This document shows positions 31,624-43,100 of a stretch of DNA of 64,000 nt, piece after piece. Positions within the stretch are counted from its first letter, which is position 1, and each line of letters begins with the position of its first letter. This DNA is from Tetramitus jugosus (Eukaryota > Heterolobosea > Eutetramitea > Acrasida > Vahlkampfiidae), in the NCBI GenBank assembly GCA_937625935.1, contig OW569348.1, positions 496,001 through 560,000 of the forward strand. The letters run 5' to 3'. Both the position numbers and the translations under genes were made by a program. The notes below the pieces were generated by a model. The model had not been told where the DNA came from and searched no databases. It saw nothing but the letters and a program-made list of their open reading frames with translations.

Positions 31624-31961
31624 TCCTTTCACATGAAATTCTCTATAAATGAATTTTGTTTGCAAATTGGTGTCTGCGTGTTTGTTGTGTACCTAACGTG
31701 TTAGCATAATGCATTTGATGAGATGTGTCAGTCTCCTTCACTCTGCAAATAGACCTTGTGTCCAATCAATTTTGCAGACGTGTGAAATATTCCGACTCTG
31801 GTTCTCACGCTCTCGTGTATGAAAAATGAGCCGAAAAAAAACCAACTCAAAAAAAAAGAAATAAATACTTTCTCGCCCTTTTCCTTCTTGACTCTCCCTA
31901 AATCACCATATCTTGACACCATCCACCTCACGCACACAAAAATACAACCATCCAACCATAT
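31624..31961. other. Gap between the PDE and the zinc-ribbon gene
   Basis: 338 bases with an A-run (31835-31860 region) and a CA-rich leader before ATG 31962. No gene seen. Confidence 0.4.
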
Positions 31962-34184
31962 ATGATTTCACCACAAACACAACAACAACCACAAGATATA
32001 AATGTAAACAACTGTAGTTTCACAAAAAATAGCACTAGCAACCCCTCTTTTATCCATGACATCATGAACAAACACTATCAAACAAACGATGATAATATCA
32101 TCAGCAATAGTAGTAGTATATGCACTCCTGTTGACAACAAATGTGAATGTGTCGAATGCATCCATGCACAAGCACACTCCAAAGAGAATGCTCGGCTGTC
32201 ATTTGAATTGCGCGATGCCATTCGGGAAATTATTCTGCAAGAAATTCCGAACATTGCCAGTCGTCAATGGCAGAGAGAAAGAGCAAAATTGTCCACTGTG
32301 AAAGGTAAGAGTGAGGATAATGCTAATGATCATGATAATAGCTTACCATTGGATGTGTGGAGCTATGTTCAAAAAGTGCAAGCTTTTTGGGAATGGTGGA
32401 CCAATCACAGTCAAGCATTCGGTTGTGAAATGGAACAAAATTTTTATGTGTTGGCTGCCTCGCCATCACAATTGTCCAAAACTCAGGCAAAGCTACTCAT
32501 TCAATTCCGTAGTGAACTCACGCGGATACATCCCTATCTCACTGCACAAATCTCATGCAGTCCTCCTTCACGGTTACAACAACAACAACAATCATCACAC
32601 AGTAATGAACAAACAACAACAACAACAACAAACAATAGTCATAATAGTAACAATAGTAATAATCATAATAATATGGATTCACTTTCAAGTGACCACACCA
32701 TTTCAACAGTGGCTCGATTCAATTGGAATGGCACAAGCAGGAGCAATCATGGTGGTCAACCCTCTCCTCACTATCACTGTGTCATCATCTTCAACGGATG
32801 TGGCAATCCAGAACTTCGACCCCTCCAACAGCTGCTCGTGCTTTTGGCGCCAAAAATTTCTCCGACTTTAAGGTATCAATTTTCCTATTATCCTTGTTTA
32901 CAGCCGAGCATGGAGAAGAATATGAATCATGATGTGATGTTTCGCACGGATTCCTCCGGTTCCTCCTCACCTGCAGTCTTCCAATATGAGCAAACATATT
33001 GGTTGATACGTTATCGATCACCCAAAAAGACGATTGATGTTCGGCGGTTGTTCATTGTGGGTGAGAAACCGAGTTTGCTGCACAATCGTCTTCAGAACTC
33101 TGATGGTGCTGAAGTCATGGACAGCAGCAATAGTGAAGCAAATGAACCGGCAATGATTCTGCAAATGTTGGATGAGTTGATTGGTGAGGACGCTACCGAG
33201 TGCTACATTGGAAAGATACCATCGCGTGTCAAATATGTGCCATCGACCGACGCTGTGGTTCAATATGTGGAACAAATGAGAAAGAGAGGCAGCAGCAGTT
33301 ATAGCAGCAGTTTTATTGATGGCAAGGGTGATGAGCTCGTAAATGTGCAACAGCTGTTTCAATTGATTACAGAGTTGCATGAGTGGAATCGGAGTGTGAT
33401 GACAGATTGGGTCATGGACAGACAGAGATGTGCCGATTGTTCGAGTCTGCTGCATGGAGACGAAATGTATCAGGTCAGTAAAATTCATGTGACAAAGTTG
33501 TCATCATCATCATCGTCATCATCTCCACCATCATCATCATCATCCAATTCACCTCCATCCAATCAACAAACAGGATTCATTGGCTATCATCATTTAAACA
33601 CTGGCTTGAGGCGCATCTTGTACCCGTTTCACGACATGCACTGTACTCTGGTGTTCAAGTATTGTCGCCAGGGAGCCATGTTTCAAAGATCTCTCATTGA
33701 AGATCTGCGGTTACGATTCTCAACGCCAGAGTTGATGGCTATCCATTCATGGGCCAATGTTCTCCAAGGTGGTGTATGTAATTTCTTCACGATCGATACA
33801 GTTGAGTGCATGAGTACAATCCTAAATTTTCTAGGAGAGTGCCAAAATGCAGGATGGGAGGTGCAGCTGTCCTTCACACATGATTTTTCTTGGGAAAACT
33901 TAGAAATAGGTATCTCTAAAAAAGTGCAGTCTCTCTACAAGGAGCTTCGAGAGTATCAAGGCTTGGCAGAGACAAACCGCACGAAAAAGAACCTAAAAGC
34001 TGTCCGGACAAGCAGTCAAACGAGAGCACAACCACCACAGTCTCAAGGTCCCAGTCCCAAAATCAAGCAGACAGTGATCCATAGGTGTTCCACTTGCAAG
34101 AAAACATTCTTTATAAGCAATATATGTCCTTTTTGCAGGTCGAACGAAGTGGCCTTGCCCAACAATAAATCACTCAACTGCTAG
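31962..34184 (+). CDS. Unknown protein with C-terminal zinc ribbon
   Basis: 740 residues, intronless, ATG 31962. The first 40 residues and an Asn/Gln/Thr-rich block (about 205-240) are low complexity. A globular core around SLPLDVWSYVQKVQAFWEWW and FYVLAASPSQLSKTQAKLL is unlike anything I know. A Cys pair (RCADCSSLLHGDEMY) sits near residue 490, and a CxxC...CxxC ribbon (CSTCKKTFFISNICPFC) near the C-terminus suggests zinc binding. The region before it (PELMAIHSWANVLQGGVCNFFTI) is conserved-looking. Function unknown; the core may be a novel domain found in related amoebae. Confidence 0.75.
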   Translation: MISPQTQQQPQDINVNNCSFTKNSTSNPSFIHDIMNKHYQTNDDNIISNSSSICTPVDNKCECVECIHAQAHSKENARLSFELRDAIREIILQEIPNIASRQWQRERAKLSTVKGKSEDNANDHDNSLPLDVWSYVQKVQAFWEWWTNHSQAFGCEMEQNFYVLAASPSQLSKTQAKLLIQFRSELTRIHPYLTAQISCSPPSRLQQQQQSSHSNEQTTTTTTNNSHNSNNSNNHNNMDSLSSDHTISTVARFNWNGTSRSNHGGQPSPHYHCVIIFNGCGNPELRPLQQLLVLLAPKISPTLRYQFSYYPCLQPSMEKNMNHDVMFRTDSSGSSSPAVFQYEQTYWLIRYRSPKKTIDVRRLFIVGEKPSLLHNRLQNSDGAEVMDSSNSEANEPAMILQMLDELIGEDATECYIGKIPSRVKYVPSTDAVVQYVEQMRKRGSSSYSSSFIDGKGDELVNVQQLFQLITELHEWNRSVMTDWVMDRQRCADCSSLLHGDEMYQVSKIHVTKLSSSSSSSSPPSSSSSNSPPSNQQTGFIGYHHLNTGLRRILYPFHDMHCTLVFKYCRQGAMFQRSLIEDLRLRFSTPELMAIHSWANVLQGGVCNFFTIDTVECMSTILNFLGECQNAGWEVQLSFTHDFSWENLEIGISKKVQSLYKELREYQGLAETNRTKKNLKAVRTSSQTRAQPPQSQGPSPKIKQTVIHRCSTCKKTFFISNICPFCRSNEVALPNNKSLNC

Positions 34185-34248
34185 AAATACATTGTGCCAT
34201 TTATTAGAACACAGTAATGTTACACTCGTGTGTCAATGTGACATCAGT

Positions 34249-35892
34249 CTAGAAATACTCAAATGCACCCTTGACTATCTTTTGTAAATCTTCTTCTGTT
34301 ACGTCAAATGGAGCATTGTTGACGACTCGCTTTTGCGGCATGGTTTTGCTTACCAATGCTGCAACATCGTCCTGGGTAAATCCTACGGCCTTCAATCCAC
34401 CCGGTACATGGGTGTCTTTCATGAATTGAATGAGACGTTCACGGAGAACTTCGCCAGCCTCCTCAGGTTTGATATTCTTCGTATTGGCACCCAGGGCTTC
34501 GGCAGCCTTCAAATGTCGCTCAGGTAAGAATTTGGCTGTATATCGGAACACGGATGGTGCGCTCAAAATGACAGATACACCATGAGGAATGAGTGGTTCC
34601 TCTTGAGGATAGCCTTCCATCTTGAAGGAGCGATTCAATCCGGAAATGGAATAGCTGAGGCCGTGCGGGAGGTGGACGCCGGCTGACCCCATGGCAGCAC
34701 CGGCCAATGTCGAAGCAAACATCATATTGCTTCTAGCTTCAAAGTCGTTTGGATCGTTCACCGCACGAACAATATTGTCACTGACAATGCGCAGTGCTTC
34801 CAGACAACCAAAGTCCGCATATGGATTCGATCCCTGATTCTGAGGTCTGCCTGTTGATACACCGAAAACAAACGGATAATTCTTTCGAAGTTTGTAACTG
34901 AGTGCCGTGTAGCTCTCGAGTCCATGACTCAGAGTATCAAATCCACTGGCTGCAACAACATTGGCGGGCAATGTCCTTGTGACTTCTGGATCCACGAGTG
35001 CACAATCTGGTCTCAAGTACTGATCTGCGATTCCAGTCTTGGCTTTCATATCCAACAGATCAAATATAGAGAATCCTGTCGCTTCTGAACCGGTGCCACT
35101 GGTAGTTGGGCAGGCAATGTGAGGTTTGAGTGGTCCAGGACACGGTAATCCCTTTCCGATCGGTGCATTTACATAGTCGAGAAAGGATTCAGGTGGGTAC
35201 GTGGCATACAAATTGGCAGCTTTGGCCGTATCCATGACACTACCACCACCTACAGACACAAATCCATCAAACTTTCCCTCGGCAGCAAATTGAGCCGCAT
35301 CACGAAAGCTGACATCTGTTGGCTCCACTTGCACTTGATCGTACACTTCAACATGACTGACCTTACCATACTCTAGCAATGATTTCTTCACAATGTTAAC
35401 ATAGTCGAAACGAGCGACATTAGCATCCGTAAACAGTGCAATTCTCTTGTTTTGCAGACCCAAGTGCAAAGCTTCCATTCCTGCTTCTCTGAGAACACCA
35501 GGACCGAATTTGATACGATTGGCATGTATCTCAAATGCATAATCACCTCTTGGAGTTGCAGCACTATTGCTACTACTACTCTTTTGTTGTTCACCAACAG
35601 ATGTAGAGTAAGCTTGTTGTTGCTGTTGTGAAAGAAAGAGACTTGCGCCATGAGCACAACCACACATGGGGTGATGATAGTGGTGATCACTCGTTTGCTT
35701 ACTGTTCTTGTTGTTGACATCCACTACTGTAGGTGAATGGTGATGCAGATGATTGGTCATCATGGTTGGCATGTGATGGTGATGATTTGCATCCATGGGT
35801 GATTGTCTTGTAGTTAACACATTTTTGTGTCTTCTTGTGCTCTTTGAAATGATCGATGCTGCTCTGTTTACGACAGAATTGGAAGATGACAT
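34249..35892 (-). CDS. ADHFE1: Hydroxyacid-oxoacid transhydrogenase, mitochondrial (iron ADH family)
   Basis: 547 residues from ATG 35892 (ACAAAAGATG context; earlier in-frame ATGs run into the promoter of the divergent gene). The N-terminal 150 residues are a Ser/Arg-rich, His-repeat extension with presequence character (MSSSNSVVNRAASIISKSTRR). The iron-ADH fold follows: FGPGVLREAGMEAL, the nucleotide loop VSVGGGSVMDTAKAANLY, CPTTSGTGSEATGFSIF, and metal-site FDTLSHGLESYTA and VHLPHGLSYSISG. The HOT branch (ADHFE1) is indicated by length and by the CPTTSGTGSEAT block. By family knowledge it oxidises 4-hydroxybutyrate to succinic semialdehyde while reducing 2-oxoglutarate to 2-hydroxyglutarate, with no added cofactor. 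Confidence 0.9.
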   Translation of the reverse strand: MSSSNSVVNRAASIISKSTRRHKNVLTTRQSPMDANHHHHMPTMMTNHLHHHSPTVVDVNNKNSKQTSDHHYHHPMCGCAHGASLFLSQQQQQAYSTSVGEQQKSSSSNSAATPRGDYAFEIHANRIKFGPGVLREAGMEALHLGLQNKRIALFTDANVARFDYVNIVKKSLLEYGKVSHVEVYDQVQVEPTDVSFRDAAQFAAEGKFDGFVSVGGGSVMDTAKAANLYATYPPESFLDYVNAPIGKGLPCPGPLKPHIACPTTSGTGSEATGFSIFDLLDMKAKTGIADQYLRPDCALVDPEVTRTLPANVVAASGFDTLSHGLESYTALSYKLRKNYPFVFGVSTGRPQNQGSNPYADFGCLEALRIVSDNIVRAVNDPNDFEARSNMMFASTLAGAAMGSAGVHLPHGLSYSISGLNRSFKMEGYPQEEPLIPHGVSVILSAPSVFRYTAKFLPERHLKAAEALGANTKNIKPEEAGEVLRERLIQFMKDTHVPGGLKAVGFTQDDVAALVSKTMPQKRVVNNAPFDVTEEDLQKIVKGAFEYF

Positions 35893-35995
35893 CTTTTGTT
35901 GTTGTTTTTGGTGGTCGAAAGGCTTTCGGTGAAGTTTGAGTTTTTGTTTTGGGGTTCCAAAAGAAGACGAACACAGGTCACTCAACACATGCAAC

Positions 35996-36982
35996 ATGGA
36001 TGATGAACATCTGAGTTCAGACACAAAGGTCAACTCCAACTTGAGCTTGTTGTGCCTATTGCCTGATGATGTTTCACTTGTGATACTTTCCTTTTTAGGA
36101 ATGAATGACTGGAATAACTTGAGACTGGCTCAAAGATCGTGGCAAATGTTCGAGTTAACAGGACACAATTGTCTGTGGGCACCTGTGTTTCAATCTGTGG
36201 CGGACCGTGTCGGCCTGGAGTCCATTGAAGGATCAAACGTTATGGAGCTGCTAAATTCCGAGAGCAATTACAGAGAAAGGCTACTGTGTCTGAAGCACAT
36301 GATGGCAGAGATCATCGAGAAGAGAAAGCAAGCCATTTTAGATGTACATCCAATCTTGAGCCGTTGTCACAAATACTTTGGTTTAGGTGCTGAGCTAGAT
36401 CAACTCTTTCGTGATGAGAGACGGCACAAGATTGGGGAGTTGGAGATTGTCGTTGTGGGAGATAGATTCATTGGAAAGCACTGTCTGCTCATGAGGACAT
36501 CTAACGATTTCTATCCGGAGTATAACTCTTACTCCTCACTGATGGACTTTTGGGTGATCACGAACTGGAGAGGATCGAAGCAAACGATTAAGTTTTGGCA
36601 TACTAATGGATCGGAAGAGTATGACCGATTGAGACCTCTGTGCTACTCAAACTCGTCTCTTTTCCTCTTGTGCTTCTCTGTTGTGAATCCTTCAAGCTTC
36701 CAAAACATTACTAACAAATGGTTACCTGAAATTACGCACCACTGCCCAAAAGTACCCGTAATGTTAGTAGGCACGAAAATCGATTTGAGATCCAATGTTT
36801 CAACCAATACAATCAGCAAAGAAGAAGGGGAATGTCTGGCCAAACATCAAAACTGCATATTGTACATTGAAACCAGTGCACGTACAGGATACAATCTCAG
36901 TTCCGAGTTTCATCATACTCTGGTCAAGTGTGCCGTAATTGGACAGATGACAAGCAACCGTGGTAAGTGTATTCTGTGTTGA
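35996..36982 (+). CDS. F-box protein fused to a degenerate, prenylated Rho-like GTPase domain
   Basis: 328 residues from ATG 35996 (an upstream TTG frame is not used). Residues about 18-55 are an F-box (LLPDDVSLVILSFLGMNDWNNLRL). Residues about 148-328 are a Ras/Rho fold: GDRFIGKHCLL instead of GDxxxGKTCLL (the Mg-binding Ser/Thr is His), HTNGSEEYDRLRP instead of DTAGQEDYDRLRP (the G3 Asp is His, Ala is Asn), G4 GTKIDLR and G5 ETSARTG intact, and a C-terminal CAAX box CILC. The Rho-type body (YDRLRPLCYSNSS) and terminal CAAX are clear. The P-loop and switch II changes predict loss of Mg/GTP hydrolysis. An SCF ubiquitin ligase adaptor tethered to a membrane by its own pseudo-GTPase is an inference. 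Confidence 0.88.
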   Translation: MDDEHLSSDTKVNSNLSLLCLLPDDVSLVILSFLGMNDWNNLRLAQRSWQMFELTGHNCLWAPVFQSVADRVGLESIEGSNVMELLNSESNYRERLLCLKHMMAEIIEKRKQAILDVHPILSRCHKYFGLGAELDQLFRDERRHKIGELEIVVVGDRFIGKHCLLMRTSNDFYPEYNSYSSLMDFWVITNWRGSKQTIKFWHTNGSEEYDRLRPLCYSNSSLFLLCFSVVNPSSFQNITNKWLPEITHHCPKVPVMLVGTKIDLRSNVSTNTISKEEGECLAKHQNCILYIETSARTGYNLSSEFHHTLVKCAVIGQMTSNRGKCILC

Positions 36983-37139
36983 GTCAACCCAGAACAGTCA
37001 TGTAAAACCTTGCTCCCATCGCAAATCAAACAACACACAAAAACAAAAACCAAATTCACAAAGCAACATGTGAATCACCCCATCCACACCAGCGCACCAA
37101 ATTTTTTGATCAAACGTTATTGAAACAAGTGAGTGAGAA

Positions 37140-40100
37140 ATGTCTCAACAAACAACAACAACAACCTCTCCCACAACGCCAACACCACCACCATCTCTTT
37201 CATCATCATCATCATCAACTCACCACCAACGCACATTACAACTCATCTCTGATCATTCCAAAACTGGTGAGTCATTCTTTTTGAGAGAGAATTATAGGGA
37301 AGCCGCAGAGCATTTTCGATTTGCGCTGACTCAAATTGCTACCGCATCATCCCATGGTGATGATGAGGATGAGGACGATAAATGGATCACCAGTGTCATG
37401 AAACACGAAATGATTTTGTTGAATAATTTGGCATTGGCACTGTTGTTTGATCATCAAGTTGCGAGTAGTGGTGATCATGATGATTTCACCACCAGCAATT
37501 CTTCTTCCAATAGCACGTTGCGGCAGCAAAGATTAAAAATGGAACAATTGTTGTTGCAGTCGTTTGAAGTGGGACAACAGTTGATGATGCTGCAACGACA
37601 ACTACAACCACAACAACAACAACAAACAGATCAATATTCATTCACGAAGCCAATGAATCATTTGGGATACGTGTACTTGGAGTTGGATTTTGATTTGATG
37701 AATGCTGAGAAATGTTTCTTGAGATCAGTGTCCGTGTGTCCCAATGATTTCAGTGCGTGGATTGGTCTAGCGCAAGTCTATTTGAATAGAAGTGAATTCA
37801 ATGATGCATTGAGGTGCTGCTACAGAGCAAAACAAATTCAATCAAACAATGTTCATGTGCTTCTCGTGTGTGCCAGTATCAAGTTGAAGATGGGATGGCC
37901 TGCTGAAGCGTACACAATATTAACCCACGCAAAGAAGATTGCACCTCACAATTCATCCGTGCACACATCTTGGGGCAATTTCTATTACAGTCAATCCATG
38001 TATCCGCAGAGTTATGAGTCATATGAGCGAGCATGGAAGAATGATCCCATGTGCAAGGTTGCAATAGATGGAATGATTGATATCTTGTTGAAGACGCAAC
38101 AGTACGCCAAAGCGAACAGACTAATGATGCATTCGAGATTTTCAACCTATCATTCCCATCGAGTGAAGAAGTCAGTGCTGAGTATGTGTGGTTTTTACCA
38201 GGCATTTGAGGAGCAAGAGAACGAAGAGGATCAAATAACTGCGACGACATTGAATCGTACTGTGAGTGGTGAGCGCTGTATTTCATACATGTTCAGGGCA
38301 TCAATAGTCAATGAAAACAATAGAGCATTCTATGATTGGCAACAGGGTAATGCGAGCGCTGCACTGAGTCGACTACTGTTCTTTCACAATATACCGGAGA
38401 AGTTGTTGATGCAAGACTCTCTTCTCAATTCCGATTGTTTAAATGAATTAGCCAATAAGAGTCCCGAAACGCTTCATATGTTGTGGTTACTGTGTGTTCA
38501 TGTTCGGTCACCCACCACAGGTGTGATCATGTTAAAAAAATTGTATCAATTGGAGCGTGTTCATGCTCTATGCCGTCCCTGTAACTTCAAGAATATGTTT
38601 TGGTACAGGGTTGCATGTGCTGAAACAGGCAGTCCATGGAAGTTACTCAAGTACTCCAAGTGGCTATACGAAGTCAACAAAAGGGACAATTTTTCCTTTG
38701 CACTTCAAGTATTTGCTTTTAATCGTATGAACAGACGCTCTCAACCCTTGGATACCAAAACAAGTTCACATCTAATGGCTTGCTTGGAGCAATCGCGCTC
38801 AAGTAGTGAATCTCAGATGATGCTCCATGAAGAAATTCAATTTCTGATAAGACAAGGTGATTATAGTGCTGCCGAGAACCTCTTTCCCTCAAAATACTCG
38901 CAATCAACTTGGCCTTTCACTTTGCTTATGCTCTATGCTCGCTTGTTGTACAAGAAAAAGACAATGATAACATCAAGGCAAGCATTGCAGATTGTCAACA
39001 ACCATTTGAAGAAGTATCAACGAAACGACGAATGTTTGCTTCTACGGTTAAAATTACTTTTTAACATGGCTGAAATGAACAATTTTGAGGGATACTACTC
39101 AGATTATGAACCAAAAACCTTTGAGTCTTCATGGCGAAAACTGAAGATTGGTTGCAAGTTTTATCTATCAATCTGCCACTTTAGCAAGGTATCAGAGCTC
39201 TTAAAGCTGTTGAAAAATATGTACAATGTTCGCATTAAGAAGTGGAAATACGACAATGAACTAAGCAATAAGCACGATGATATTTTAATACTTGAAGAAT
39301 ATGCTGATTCATACTATTTACTAAAAGCAAAGTTCTACCTGACGAAGAAGGAGCCGAGAATTGCCCTCATCAAATTGAACAAGATCTCAGAACATATGGA
39401 TAAGACAAAAGCGATGATTCCATTGCTACAGGCCATTCATCGTGTCAACGGTTATCGAATTGCTCTAGAAAAGGCACAACTCTTTCTGGAGTCAACACCT
39501 CAAAGCTATCACAGTCAATTGTGGAGAGAAATTATGATTATATGCTTGGATAATGATTTAACGAGACAAGCTCAGTCAATTCAAACGAGAGTGGGATCAT
39601 CAAGATTTCCCAGGATTGATATGTTACTACCTTACATGAAAATTGCATTTCTTTCAAATGCCTTTGATAGTTTAGAGGCCTACATCAATCGTATCGATTT
39701 TAATTTTTTAATATATCAAGCAAGAAAGAGAACAGATGCCAAGAACTTGTTAGCCCAGGTTCAGCTCTATCGCTTAACTGTAAACATACGAAAGGTGAAG
39801 TACATGTTCGAAACGAAAAAAGAGAGTGATCTAGTAGCACTTTACAATGATATTTCTTTGCTTGTCGCTGATGCGAAGTTTTTCAAAGATGATGTTGTTG
39901 CTGCGTATAACTCACGAGAAGTTTTTGGAGAAGAATTTAAACGAAAAATATTCGATTTATTTTCTGCTTACGCGCATGTGATGGGCAACATATTTACTCT
40001 AAACTCGAGAGTTAGAAGCTACAATTCAACTCTCAAGCTGATTGAGGCTAGACCACTCAATGTTGAGTACAAGGCTCTGTCAGATGAGATTTATGATTTT

Positions 40101-43100
40101 TATCTAGGGTTGCTGTATTTAGCAGACAATTCGATTTCCAACTATGGGCTGTTTAAGACATATTGTGAGCGCATACTTGCAATGTCAGCTAATCAAAATG
40201 AATGTGTGGATTTCACTCATACTTTGATATTGCATGCGTACTTAAATGATGATATTAAGCTTGTAAATAAGTTGGCTAGGTCTAGGAAAGGAGGAGATGT
40301 CACATTTTTAAATTTTATGAAGAGCTTGATTCGATACACAGAGCACCCTCACTCCTTAGTAGATATACAAAAGGATTTGTATCAGACTACCTTAGTGTAT
40401 ATGATGAACAACTATTTTATGTTTACAGAGGCAAATTGGCGAGCTCTCCTGCATTTATATGAGCTGATGCCGCCTACTAACTTGAATAGTGACGATTTAA
40501 TGACAGTGCGATCATTCTTGCGTTACAACTGTGAATTGTGTACGAATGAAGCATTTAGTGCTGGGAGCAAAGACATTTTTGGAATAATTCAAACGCTTAG
40601 GAACCAAACTCTAGATTATAGTTCATATGTGTCCTTGTTGCAACAAGCATGGGATTTGAGTGATCATTGGTATTTTAGGAGTTTATTGCTGAAGATTCAC
40701 TTGGACAAACATCAATATTTCCGAGACATTCGACCAAAAGTAGGAACTTCCATGTGGTTCCTTGAGCACCATGATAGTTGTGCGATCATTTCAGAAGTGG
40801 TTAACAGTTGCTTGATTCCAGTCCAGATGTCACTCAAGAATGATGTACAAGTGATTCCATTCGAACGATCTCCACATAATATATCATTATCGACACAATA
40901 CTTGCGTGAGTATGTTGACTCAACAGAGGGTAAATCTGCTTTGATCTGGAAGGCTATTTTCTATATCTACTATGAATCTCACCTGGATAACGCACAAAAA
41001 GATTTCATCACTCGCTTGAAATCCTTGTGTCGCTGCTTTATGCCTCATTTTACATCCTCCAATTCTATGAAGACATGCCTTACTAACTTCAGCATGATGA
41101 TTCACGATATAGATTTGAGATATTCCGACTCTATTGCACTGAGGCACGCGTTGGTACTAAAGAAGACACACGGTGAATTTGATGTTCAATTTGCTCGACT
41201 GTTATGTGATACAATTCGAGAGTTCTTTAATCACGGTGATGCTCCTGAGAAGCTCTTAGAAAGGACATGTCTGTACCTGCTATCACGGTGCACACATGAC
41301 AAGGTTCCACCACATACCGATAGTTTTAATTTGGCTTCAATATTCCTATCAAAACGTTCATTGACCACCCAACCGAATAGAGATAACTATATCCGTCGAT
41401 TACTTGACGTTAGATTCAACCCTAGAGAATCTGACCTAATACATAACAGTGATTGGAGTATCTGGTACTGGTTCCTCGTTCATTTATCATTACCTGACAA
41501 CAAGGGAGATCGAGACATGGAATTGTTCTGTCTCTCTGTTTATGGGTTGTTCAATGCGCTTATCTGCTTGTACTCCCCTCATCAGAAGGCTGCTTTTGAA
41601 ATTCACCAACGAATCAATGAACCATTCTTGCCTACAGCCATGGTCGGTACAAATATTGACAATAGGGACTATTTAAACAACCTTGAAAGTTCGTCGACTA
41701 CTGATTTCATTGCTCTACTTGGAATGATGTTCTCATGCGAAGCAGTGTGCAGTAACTCATCAATTCGTCGAGTTCAACCTGTTGCAGGCAAGGCGAAGGA
41801 TCAATCATATCAAATAAGTACTCCTATTGCGCTTCCCGAAACAGCCTTATCAATACGAGCTGCGAGGGCTTACTTTCCCATTCTGCTCGATATGGTGCAC
41901 GATATGGTCAACATGTTATTCTTCTGGGGATCAGATGCAGAACATAGGTCAAAATGTTTGCTCAAATTTAAAGAACTGTTACTCGTTTTATGTGGCCTAT
42001 TCGAATTACGGTTGATAACTATTAACCAAGTAGCTGATGTAGAGTTATTGTTGAATGTGTTGGCCAAGTCAATCACAGCTTGTTTCTACTATGATTTCTT
42101 TACTGAAACAGATCGAGATGTTCTATTAGATAGCATTGCCAAACTAAGAGTAGGTCAACGTTGTATTTTGTTCGATCTCCAATTTCTGCTGCATCTTATC
42201 TACAATACACCATCAGCAGTGCTCTTGGACACCATTCTACAAACCCCTATTTTTGTCAGAGAACTTTCGAGCGACATTCGATCGATTGTATCGTCATACC
42301 ACTCGCTCATGTTTTATCCAACGAACATTTCAAATGATAAAATGAAGGACCATCTAATTCGAATGTTGAAGCAAGAATTTGTGAATTTAACAGAATTAGA
42401 GATAGTCCTCGCAGGGGAGAACTTGCGCATCACTTTGTACTCTAGTGAGAGAATCATTGGTATTCTGACAGAAGTGATGCCAGATGAGATGAACGCTGAA
42501 ACTGCAGGCCAGTTTCTCTTGAATTCAACTTGTTTGACTGTCGGGTCTTCTCAACGAGATTTCACGACAAGTCTTCAACAGAAACGATTTTTAGTATTTG
42601 GAGCTCTTTCACTCTATCTTGAAGAGCCTACCAGTGTAACGATTGAGCACGCTCTTAGTAGCTCTGAAGAAGAATCAAAAGGCTCTTTTCTCCAGAAGGA
42701 TATTTCCAACCTGTTCTATGATCTAGGTAGGAAGTCAGCATTAGTTCAATATCGAGAGCAAAATGAGAGAACGCCGGTATTAAGTCCTGATAAGTATATA
42801 TTTGACCAATCATGGTACGACAATATGGATAGTGTTGTGAAACAGATTGCACAGATGTCTGCAATCGGTTGGGTATGTGGATTGTGGAATCGTCGTGCAA
42901 ACAACATCTATTTAACATTAGATCCCAAACATCCAAGCATCCACCATCGCGCTCTGGGTTTTATCTTGGAGTCTGGTATATCGAGTATTGATGAACTAGG
43001 CGAGAGGGCTGGTGTACTATCGCCGTTTCGCATGAACGCCAGTGACATTCAGGCAATTGTCAGATTAACACCAAATTCGTATGACATCTTCCATAGCGAA

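Noticed and set aside
32871..32903. Possible 31-base intron GTATCA...TTTACAG in the zinc-ribbon gene
   Set aside because: Too short for the intron sizes seen here (85-271), and removal would break the frame.
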